64,000 bases of DNA, taken from positions 62,001 through 126,000 of the forward strand of contig JAFTXG010000031.1 in assembly GCA_017461725.1 (NCBI GenBank). Direction: 5' to 3'. This stretch comes from Lachnospiraceae bacterium (GTDB lineage Bacteria; Bacillota; Clostridia; Lachnospirales; Lachnospiraceae). This document shows, one piece after another, positions 43,271-50,458 of this stretch (its first letter is position 1; the number at the start of each line of letters is the position of its first letter). The notes under the pieces are model-generated. The model had not been told where the DNA came from. It did no database searches and saw only the letters and a program-made list of their open reading frames with translations. The position numbers and the translations under genes were made by a program.

Positions 43271-43313
43271 TGACGGCGGTGCAGCTTGCATTTTTGCATC
43301 TGTATCGCCGTCA
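43271..43313 (+). other. Intercistronic hairpin after lipoprotein gene 2
   Basis: TGACGGCGGTGCAG pairs with CTGTATCGCCGTCA (14 pairs including wobbles) around a 15-base loop, matching the position of the hairpin in cluster 1. Confidence 0.6.
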
Positions 43314-43337
43314 GTATTCCCGAGAAAGGGGTGTTCT

Positions 43338-44282
43338 ATGAAAAAGAAAAATACTTCGGTCAGCCGGGGGATTACAAAGCGCGATCCCAGAAAAGACTGG
43401 GAGTTGTATTTGTTTTTATTGCTGCCGATAATCTATATTCTGATTTTTAAATATGTTCCGATGGGCGGTCTGGTGATCGCTTTCGAGGATTATAAGGTCA
43501 GAAAAGGAATTTGGGCAAGTGAGTGGGTAGGATTTGAAAACTTTGTCAAGTTCTTTCAGTCCTATCAGTTCTGGCGGGTACTGAAAAACACACTGATTCT
43601 TTCCCTGTACAGTATCCTTGTCAGTTTCCCGCTGCCAATCATGTTTGCCCTGATGATTAACAGTGTGCGGAATGAGAGATTTAAGAAAATCACGCAGACC
43701 ATTGTCAATATGCCACACTTTATTTCCACGGTAGTTATGGTTGGTATCGTTTTTATGATTTTCCATTGTACCAACGGTATTTATGGAAATCTGATGCATG
43801 CCATTACCGGACACTATCCGAAGGATCTTTTCGCATCGCCGGAAGCTTTTCGTCACTTTTATGTCTGGTCAGCGGTGTGGCAGAATTTCGGCTGGGACAG
43901 TATCATTTATACAGCAGCGCTGTCCAGTGTGGATCCGTCCTACCATGAGGCGGCACAGATTGACGGTGCTTCCCGTTTTAAACGTGTGATTCACGTGGAT
44001 CTGCCAACGATTCTGCCCACGATCATCACCATGCTGATCCTGCGCATGGGATCAGTCATGACCATCGGATTTGAGAAGGTTTATCTGATGCAGAACAGCC
44101 TGAATCTGTCAGCCAGCGAGATTATCTCCACCTATGTATATCAGGTGGGACTCTCTGCTGATGGAACCGGCGATTTCTCCTATGCGACGGCCATTGGCAT
44201 GTTTAATAACCTCATCAACTTTATTTTAGTCGTAACCGTAAACAAGATTTCAAAGAAAGTCAGCGAGACCAGCTTGTGGTAG
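43338..44282 (+). CDS. LplB-type sugar permease 2
   Basis: A 314-residue permease with the same length and architecture as permease 34899-35843 and almost identical second half, including the EAA loop near residue 204 and the ETSLW end. Differences cluster in the first third and near residues 140-165. The coding DNA shows many synonymous differences from copy 1, so the duplication is not recent or has diverged under selection. AAAGGGG precedes ATG; the partner permease starts 13 bases after the stop. Confidence 0.9.
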   Translation: MKKKNTSVSRGITKRDPRKDWELYLFLLLPIIYILIFKYVPMGGLVIAFEDYKVRKGIWASEWVGFENFVKFFQSYQFWRVLKNTLILSLYSILVSFPLPIMFALMINSVRNERFKKITQTIVNMPHFISTVVMVGIVFMIFHCTNGIYGNLMHAITGHYPKDLFASPEAFRHFYVWSAVWQNFGWDSIIYTAALSSVDPSYHEAAQIDGASRFKRVIHVDLPTILPTIITMLILRMGSVMTIGFEKVYLMQNSLNLSASEIISTYVYQVGLSADGTGDFSYATAIGMFNNLINFILVVTVNKISKKVSETSLW

Positions 44283-44294
44283 GAGGGAGGAACG

Positions 44295-45194
44295 ATGAGA
44301 CAGAAAACGAAAATCAAGTATAATCAGGATCGTCTTTATTATATTATCTGTTACACAGTGATTGCTATCCTCACGCTGGTGGTTCTTTACCCGATCATTT
44401 ATATCATTTCGGCATCTTTGAGCAATGCAGATTCAGTGGTTCAGGGACGGGTTTGGCTGTGGCCGGTGGATATCAATCTGGATGCCTACAAAGTATTGTT
44501 TAATCGAAAAAGCATTTGGGTGGGCTATAAAAATACAATTATTTACACGGTTGGAGGAACAGTGATCAACCTGGTCATTACCCTGATGTGTGCCTATCCG
44601 CTGGCACGAAAGAATCTGCGGGGACGCAGTGCGATCATGTTTTTGTTTTCCTTTACGATGTTATTCAACGGAGGTATGATCCCCAACTATGTTCTGGTGA
44701 GGGAGCTGGGACTGATGAATACCCGCTGGTCGCTGATGCTTCCCGGAGCCATGAGCGTCTACAACATGATTGTTTGTCGTACCTTTATTCAGACGAATAT
44801 TCCGGATGAACTGTTGGAGGCGGCTCAGATCGATGGCTGCAGAGACAGTCAGTTTTTCTTCCGGGTGGTGCTGCCCCTGTCCAAGCCGATCATTGCGGTG
44901 CTGGCTCTTTGGTACGGAGTGTCCCACTGGAATGCCTACTTTAATGCGTTTCTGTACCTGAAGAATCAGGATCTGTACCCGCTTCAGATCTTTTTGAAAG
45001 AGCTGCTGGTACAGAGTGAGCAGATGGGCGAGACGGAGATGGTTCTGGGTAACTCGGGATCGATCAGCCAGAACCTGTATGTGACACTGAAATATTGCGT
45101 TATCATCATTTCCACGCTTCCCCTGTTCTGCGTATATCCCTTTGTGCAGAAGCACTTCCAGAAGGGCGTTATGGTGGGAAGTGTGAAAGGCTGA
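44295..45194 (+). CDS. LplC-type sugar permease 2
   Basis: A 299-residue partner of the preceding permease, starting MRQKTKIKYNQDRLYYIICY and ending GVMVGSVKG. The EAA loop EAAQIDGCRDSQFFFRVVLP sits near residue 180. GGGAGGAA lies 5 bases before ATG. Unlike cluster 1, no glycosidase follows; the operon ends against a convergent AraC gene after 49 bases. Confidence 0.9.
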   Translation: MRQKTKIKYNQDRLYYIICYTVIAILTLVVLYPIIYIISASLSNADSVVQGRVWLWPVDINLDAYKVLFNRKSIWVGYKNTIIYTVGGTVINLVITLMCAYPLARKNLRGRSAIMFLFSFTMLFNGGMIPNYVLVRELGLMNTRWSLMLPGAMSVYNMIVCRTFIQTNIPDELLEAAQIDGCRDSQFFFRVVLPLSKPIIAVLALWYGVSHWNAYFNAFLYLKNQDLYPLQIFLKELLVQSEQMGETEMVLGNSGSISQNLYVTLKYCVIIISTLPLFCVYPFVQKHFQKGVMVGSVKG

Positions 45195-45242
45195 GTGCGC
45201 CTTGAATGGGCAGATAGTTTGACGGGGGGAACTCCGTGTCGC

Positions 45243-45995
45243 TTAACGCACCTCCGACGGACTTTTTCCAATCAGCTTCTGAAATACCCTTCTGAAATAA
45301 TTCGGCGAGGAAAAACCGAGCTTTTGACTGATCTCCTCGATGGTTTCGTTCGTATTGGCCAGATAGTCGAGGGCGTGCTGAATACAGATATTGTGCTTAT
45401 AGGCAATCGGAGAGACTCCGGTTGCCTTTTTGAATTGTACATAAAACCGGGGTTCACTGTATCCGCAGAGCTTCGCCAGATACTCCACCTTGAGGGGCTG
45501 ATTGTAATTTGCCTCAATGTGATCGATGGCTGGAGCCACGCTGGCATATTTGGACTGGTAACTGTCCCGGGTCAGCTTGCCATAAATATCACCCAGCAGG
45601 GTGTACAGGGCAGCGATTGAGGTGAAAAAGTCGGTCTGATAGGAGGAATATATGGTATCGAACAGCGCCTGCGGATAGTTTGGCAACAGCTGGAACCGGT
45701 AGTCCATGAAGGCCTGCTTGTCGGCGAAGGAAAAAAGAATAGAGTAAAACTCGATCTCAGGAGAACCGTTCCAGACAGAGTAATACCTGGTCTCCGGTGC
45801 AATGTAGATCAGATCCCCGGCGTTTGCGCGGATAGTTTTTCCACGGTAGAGAAAATCGGCGGAGCCCTTCGCCACATAGCCGATACAGGGCCGGGTAAAG
45901 TCCTGAGCCTGTCCCACCGTGTGGGTGTCCAGAAAATGATATTTTCGGGCTTTGTAGTAAGTGATGTAGTTTCTCGGGGAACGAAAATCTTCCAT
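45243..45995 (-). CDS. AraC-family regulator with cupin-like sensor domain
   Basis: A 250-residue soluble regulator. The N-terminal 140 residues form an AraC-type cupin arm (GQAQDFTRPCIGYVAKGSADFLYRGK, ANAGDLIYIAPETRYY). The C-terminus has two helix-turn-helix motifs (LKVEYLAKLCGYSEPRFYVQFKK and TIEEISQKLGFSSPNYFRRVFQK). It is a cytoplasmic sugar-responsive regulator by analogy. It lies divergent from the oxidoreductase operon at 46348, which it may control, and convergent with importer 2. Confidence 0.88.
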   Translation of the reverse strand: MEDFRSPRNYITYYKARKYHFLDTHTVGQAQDFTRPCIGYVAKGSADFLYRGKTIRANAGDLIYIAPETRYYSVWNGSPEIEFYSILFSFADKQAFMDYRFQLLPNYPQALFDTIYSSYQTDFFTSIAALYTLLGDIYGKLTRDSYQSKYASVAPAIDHIEANYNQPLKVEYLAKLCGYSEPRFYVQFKKATGVSPIAYKHNICIQHALDYLANTNETIEEISQKLGFSSPNYFRRVFQKLIGKSPSEVR

Positions 45996-46071
45996 AGAGC
46001 CTCCGGGCGATAGAATAGTGGTGATTTATAATAGTATACCATCTTAAAATCCAAAAAACAAGAGAGTATAA

Positions 46072-46329
46072 TTTACTATGAAGGTCCCGGACGGCGGCTG
46101 TGTGGACTGCGTGCTCGCACGCAAGGACACACAGACATCGGACGGGCAAGGCGGTATGAGCAAAGAAGCTACGCGAAGCGGAGCGATTTGCGAATATCGG
46201 TGACGGGCGCGTGAGTGCGAAGCACGTAGCGACCGACTTTCATATAAAGCGGTGTGTGCAAAGATTGGGCAGTACGGGGGACTTTCATAATGAGTAGTAC
46301 CTGCCAAGCGGGCACGTCTGTTTACTATG
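46072..46329. repeat. GC-rich 240-base segment between 9-base direct repeats
   Basis: TTTACTATG occurs at 46072-46080 and 46321-46329 and brackets a GC-richer, noncoding segment. Inside are hairpins GCGTGC-TC-GCACGC and GCTACGC-GAA-GCGGAGC, and the ATGAGCAA...TTGCGAAT pattern (about 46156-46195) also present in the 66-base repeats at 28793. GACTTTCATA occurs twice (about 46234 and 46281). This resembles a small nonautonomous element with target duplication; no terminal inverted repeats were found. Confidence 0.4.
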
Positions 46330-46347
46330 TAAAGAGGAGGCGATAGT

Positions 46348-47367
46348 TTGAAGATAAGACAGATCGTATTTACAGAGAAGAATAAAGCGGAGCTTCTGAC
46401 AAAGGAAGCCGACCTGAAAGAAAACCAGGTATGTGTGCAGACTATGATCAGCACCATCAGTCCCGGAACGGAGCGCGCAAATATCACCGGCGATCTGAAT
46501 GTGGATGCAAGCAGACCGGCGATGGATGAGGCGAAATTTCCCCGAACTGCAGGTTACAGCAGCGCCGGTGTGGTGACAGAGGTCGGCAAAGCGGTGACCG
46601 GTTTTGAAGTTGGTGACCGTGTGGTCGTATATTGGGGAAAACATAAGGACTACAATATGGTGCCGGAAGAGAATGTGGTAAAGATAGAGGATGAGCGGGT
46701 CTCCTTTGAGGAGGCGGCCATCAGCTTTATCGCCACCTTCCCTCTGGCGGCGATCCGCAAGACCAGACTTGAGGTGGGAGAGTCCATGATGGTCATGGGA
46801 CTGGGACTTCTCGGTCAGCTGGCGGTGCAGCTGGCCAGAGCGGCAGGAGCAGTTCCCATCATTGCGGTGGATCCGGTGAAGGAGCGGCGGGAGGAAGCAC
46901 TGAAAAACGGTGCGGACTATGCACTTGATCCTTTTGACGCGGATTTTGTCCAAACCGTAAAGGAACTGACCGACGGCGGCGTGAAGACGGCCATTGAGGT
47001 GACCGGTTCAGGTGCGGGGCTGGAGGAAAGTCTGGACTGTATGGCAAAATTTGGCCGGATCGCCCTCCTGGGATGTACCAGAGACAGAAACTTCACCATC
47101 GACTATTACCGGAAGGTCCATTTCCCGGGGATTACCATTGTGGGAGCACATACCAACGCCAGACCGATGCAGGAGTCGTATCCGGGATATTTCACCCACC
47201 GGGACGATATCAAGACGGTGCTGAAGCTCTGTGCAAGTCAGCGGATTGACTTAAAGCGGATGACCGGTGAATTTTATTCACCGGAGGAGTGTCAGGAAGT
47301 GTTTGATCGGCTGATCAATGACCGGAATTTCCCGATTGTGGTTCAGTTTGACTGGCGGCAGTTATAG
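46348..47367 (+). CDS. Zinc-type alcohol dehydrogenase-like (MDR) oxidoreductase
   Basis: A 339-residue medium-chain dehydrogenase/reductase. The GroES-like half contains SPGTERANI and AGYSSAGVVTEVG, and the NAD(P) fold contains GLGLLGQLAVQLARAAGA (G-x-G-x-x-G variant) with D following the second strand (AVDPVKE). The Cys ligand of catalytic zinc is not present, as in the SPGTE subgroup. TTG at 46348 is the start, 7 bases after AGGAGG. It heads a three-gene operon with a Gfo/Idh/MocA and a quinone-oxidoreductase-like gene, suggesting stepwise sugar or polyol oxidation; the substrate is unknown. Confidence 0.85.
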   Translation: MKIRQIVFTEKNKAELLTKEADLKENQVCVQTMISTISPGTERANITGDLNVDASRPAMDEAKFPRTAGYSSAGVVTEVGKAVTGFEVGDRVVVYWGKHKDYNMVPEENVVKIEDERVSFEEAAISFIATFPLAAIRKTRLEVGESMMVMGLGLLGQLAVQLARAAGAVPIIAVDPVKERREEALKNGADYALDPFDADFVQTVKELTDGGVKTAIEVTGSGAGLEESLDCMAKFGRIALLGCTRDRNFTIDYYRKVHFPGITIVGAHTNARPMQESYPGYFTHRDDIKTVLKLCASQRIDLKRMTGEFYSPEECQEVFDRLINDRNFPIVVQFDWRQL

Positions 47368-47379
47368 AAGGGGAAGGCT

Positions 47380-48420
47380 ATGGAAGGAAAAATCAAGATT
47401 GCCCAGATCGGAGTGAGTAAGCATAGCCACGGTAGACAGATATTTGACAGCCTGAAAAAACAGGAGGATATCTTTGAAATCGTGGGCTACGCTCTGCCGG
47501 AAAACGAGAGAGAGAAATTTCCCAAGCAGGTGTCCTGCTTTGACGGCTGCCGGGAGATGACGGTGGAGGAGATACTGAATGACCCGGAAATCAGGGCGGT
47601 GACCATTGAGACGGAGGAGATTTATCTCACCAAATATGCGATTCTGGCGGCGAAGCACGGAAAGCATGTCCATATGGAAAAGCCGGGAAGCCCGGATATG
47701 GAGAACTTTCAGCGCCTGATCGAGACCGCAAGGCACAATAAGACAGTGCTGCACATTGGATACATGTACAGATATAATCCCTGCGTGACCCAACTGATGG
47801 AGCAGGTCAAAACCGGCGAGCTGGGCGAGATTATCAGCGTGGAGGCGCAGATGAATTGCATTCACCCCGCTGAAACCCGGCAGTGGCTGAGCGCGTTCCC
47901 AGGAGGAATGATGTTCTTTTTGGGCTGTCATCTGGTGGATCTGATCCTGCAGCTTCAGGGAATGCCTGAGAGGATCATTCCGCTGAATAAATGTTCCGGA
48001 GTGGATGGGGTGACCTCCGAGGACTTCGGAATGGCAGTGCTCGAATATCAAAACGGTGTGTCCTTTGCCAAGACCAGCGCAGTGGAGACCGGCGGCTTTG
48101 CACGCCGCCAGCTGGTGGTGTCCGGCACAAAGAAAACGGTCGAACTGAAGCCGCTGGAAATGACGATGGAGAATGGCAGTCCATTGGTCTACACGCAGAA
48201 AACGGAGTACGAGAGCAGTGTGTGGAAAGACATGGGGGAGCGACTCAGAACGGAGCCCTTTGACCGCTATGATGCGATGATGGCGGCGTTCGCCACTATG
48301 GCGCGGGGAGAGAGAGAAAATCCGTATACTTATGATTACGAATTGGAGTTGTTTAAGACCGTATTAGCTTGTTGCGGCGGTGAGAAAGGAGATAGAGATG
48401 AAAGCAATTTTAGTGAATGA
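47380..48420 (+). CDS. Gfo/Idh/MocA family oxidoreductase
   Basis: A 346-residue NAD(P)-dependent sugar or inositol dehydrogenase-like protein. An N-terminal Rossmann fold (IKIAQIGVSKHSHG) is followed by HVHMEKPGS with the catalytic-Lys EKP motif and a C-terminal domain with GCHLVDLILQL carrying the conserved His. The glycine motif is atypical (G-V-S-K-H-S-H-G), so cofactor grip may differ. It starts 12 bases after the upstream dehydrogenase gene and its 3' end overlaps the next gene by 23 bases. Confidence 0.88.
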   Translation: MEGKIKIAQIGVSKHSHGRQIFDSLKKQEDIFEIVGYALPENEREKFPKQVSCFDGCREMTVEEILNDPEIRAVTIETEEIYLTKYAILAAKHGKHVHMEKPGSPDMENFQRLIETARHNKTVLHIGYMYRYNPCVTQLMEQVKTGELGEIISVEAQMNCIHPAETRQWLSAFPGGMMFFLGCHLVDLILQLQGMPERIIPLNKCSGVDGVTSEDFGMAVLEYQNGVSFAKTSAVETGGFARRQLVVSGTKKTVELKPLEMTMENGSPLVYTQKTEYESSVWKDMGERLRTEPFDRYDAMMAAFATMARGERENPYTYDYELELFKTVLACCGGEKGDRDESNFSE

Positions 48421-49381
48421 TGACAGAAGTTTGAGATGGGCAGATGTTCCGGACCCGGTGATGGGACCCGAGGACTGTCTGGTAAAGATCGAGGCCGCAG
48501 CGCTGAACCGCGCCGACCTGATGCAGAGAGAGGGTGACTATCCCCCGCCCGCAGGCTGCCCTGAGTGGATGGGTCTGGAAATCGCCGGAACCATCGTCCA
48601 GGTCGGTGAGGAAGCCGCAAAGAAGTCTGACTGGAAGGTGGGCGACAAGGTTTGCGCACTGCTTGGCGGTGGCGGATACGCGCAGTATGTGAACGTAAAG
48701 TACGATATGCTGATGCCCGTTCCGAAGAACTGCTCTATGGTGGAGGCGGCAGCCATCCCCGAGGCCTTTGCGACCGCGTACCTGAACCTGTTTATCGAGG
48801 GAAAGATCCAGCCCGGAGACACCCTGCTGATGAACGCCGGAGCCAGCGGTCTGGCCAGCGTGATCATCCCCATGGCAAAGGCCTTTGGCATCCGCGTGAT
48901 CACCACCGTTCTCTCCGATGAGATAGCAGCATCCATCAAGCATCTGAACGCTGACGTGGTGGTAAATACCAGAAAACAGGACATTGTGGAGGTGCTGAAA
49001 CAGCAGCTGGAGGAAGGCCATCCCGTGGATGTTGCCATCGACTGTCTGGGCGGTGAGGTCATGGGCAAGTGTATCCATTATCTGAAACACGGCGCTCGCT
49101 GGATTATGATCGCTGCACTGGCAGGCCAGTACACCCAGATCGATCTGAAGAATATCTACGTACGTAATGTCCGCATTGTGGGAAGCACGCTCCGCTCCCG
49201 CACACCGGAGACCAAGGCACAGATCCTTGCCAACTTGGTCAGGGATGTTTGGCCAAAGGTGGAGACCGGCGAGGTGAAGCCCACCATTTACAAGGTACTG
49301 TCCATCACTGAGGCAGAGGCTGCCCATGATATTCTGTACCGGGGCGAGAATGTGGGTAAGGTAGTATTGACGGTAGAATAA
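48398..49381 (+). CDS. NAD(P)H quinone oxidoreductase-like zinc-free MDR protein
   Basis: A 327-residue protein of the quinone oxidoreductase/PIG3 subgroup. AALNRADLMQREGDYPPP is the hallmark N-terminal motif and LLMNAGASGLASVIIPMAKAFG the nucleotide-binding region; no structural-zinc Cys cluster is present. ATG at 48398 follows AAAGGAG inside the end of the previous gene. Family members reduce quinones or enones with NADPH; here the operon context suggests reduction of a sugar-derived carbonyl (inference). Its codon use is more biased than that of the two upstream genes. Confidence 0.9.
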   Translation: MKAILVNDDRSLRWADVPDPVMGPEDCLVKIEAAALNRADLMQREGDYPPPAGCPEWMGLEIAGTIVQVGEEAAKKSDWKVGDKVCALLGGGGYAQYVNVKYDMLMPVPKNCSMVEAAAIPEAFATAYLNLFIEGKIQPGDTLLMNAGASGLASVIIPMAKAFGIRVITTVLSDEIAASIKHLNADVVVNTRKQDIVEVLKQQLEEGHPVDVAIDCLGGEVMGKCIHYLKHGARWIMIAALAGQYTQIDLKNIYVRNVRIVGSTLRSRTPETKAQILANLVRDVWPKVETGEVKPTIYKVLSITEAEAAHDILYRGENVGKVVLTVE

Positions 49382-49400
49382 GTAGAATTGCGTAAGTCTG

Positions 49401-49433
49401 GCGGTGGTTGAAATTAGCCACCGCTTTTCTTTT
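49401..49433 (+). terminator. Terminator of the oxidoreductase operon
   Basis: GCGGTGG pairs with CCACCGC around a 10-base loop and is followed by TTTTCTTTT. Confidence 0.8.
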
Positions 49434-49440
49434 GCCATTA

Positions 49441-49578
49441 TGGTTTGTATCGAATATAGATGATAATGCATTTGATACAGATCGGGAGGAGCTGACAGAG
49501 GACGGACTGCGCTGGCTGGAGGAAATGAGTTTTTATGATTTAACCACAGCGTATCAGTCTATGCACTTCAACGATTGA
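49441..49578 (+). pseudogene. Orphan C-terminal coding remnant
   Basis: After the terminator a frame reads VSNIDDNAFDTDREELTEDG, then LRWLEEMSFYDLTTAYQSMHFND and stop at 49576-49578. Composition is protein-like and acidic, but there is no start codon with a ribosome site. It looks like the tail of a lost gene; the family is not recognised. Confidence 0.3.
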
Positions 49579-49592
49579 AACCGCCCCCTACT

Positions 49593-50414
49593 CTATTTGC
49601 CCGTCACCTCTAACCTGACATATAACCCATAATGATCCGAGGGATATTTTCCGTCAACCAGGTCATCGATGATTTTCTGGCTGATCGGCCGAATATTCTC
49701 GCCGACAAAGCAATAATCAATGTGAGACTCATGTTTTTCCGGATGATAGCCGTGATAGGTGGTGCGAAGATCGTTGACTGTTGCGGCATTGACATCCACA
49801 AAATGTTCTGTCATAGCGGCGTAGCCTTTGGTCTGAGGGGTCATATTGAAATCGCCCACCACGACCGTCGGGCACGGAGATATTTTTTTGCTGTATTCGT
49901 GGAGCAGCTTCGCGCTGGCGATCTGCCCGCTGTCGCCAAAGCCGAAATGCGTATTCATGAAGGTGAATACCGTTCCGGTTTTCTTATCCCTCAATATGAC
50001 ATAAACGCACATGCGATAGCAATGATATTTCTCGTCCCAGCCGCGGGATTCGGTCTCCGGGGTATCGGACAGCCAGAAATATCCCTTTTTCAGGCAATCA
50101 AACTTGTCCTTTCGCCACAAGATCGGGGAGGCCTCCGGGTCCGATTCTGCCCGCTGTCGGATAAACAGTTCAAAGGCCTCCCCGTAATCGTTTGTGATAA
50201 ACGGTTCCCAGTTGGGGACATACTCCTGAAATCCGATCACATCCGCGTCATACAGTGACAGGATTTTCTTTAATCTTGGAGCACGCTCCGCTACGGAGTT
50301 GCCGTCCTTATCGTTGGCATTTCTGATATTGAAGCTGATAACTTTAAGCGCTAAGGCATTCTCTTTCTGATTCGTTGCAGAATTTTGCTCTAAGCCATTT
50401 TCATATCGGTTCAT
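49593..50414 (-). CDS. Endonuclease/exonuclease/phosphatase (EEP) fold protein
   Basis: A 273-residue protein with all landmarks of the metal-dependent EEP fold: SFNIRNAND near residue 27, GFQE, FMNTHFGF, VVGDFNMTP, HIDYCFV and the C-terminal SDHYGLYV carrying the catalytic Asp-His. The family includes DNases, sphingomyelinases and inositol-phosphatases, so the substrate is open. No signal peptide is present. It is 45 bases downstream of the GH3 gene on the same strand and probably cotranscribed with it. GGAAAG lies before ATG. Confidence 0.88.
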   Translation of the reverse strand: MNRYENGLEQNSATNQKENALALKVISFNIRNANDKDGNSVAERAPRLKKILSLYDADVIGFQEYVPNWEPFITNDYGEAFELFIRQRAESDPEASPILWRKDKFDCLKKGYFWLSDTPETESRGWDEKYHCYRMCVYVILRDKKTGTVFTFMNTHFGFGDSGQIASAKLLHEYSKKISPCPTVVVGDFNMTPQTKGYAAMTEHFVDVNAATVNDLRTTYHGYHPEKHESHIDYCFVGENIRPISQKIIDDLVDGKYPSDHYGLYVRLEVTGK

Positions 50415-50458
50415 CGCAATTTCCTTTCCTCATGACTTTGTGTTCATATCCGCAGAGA

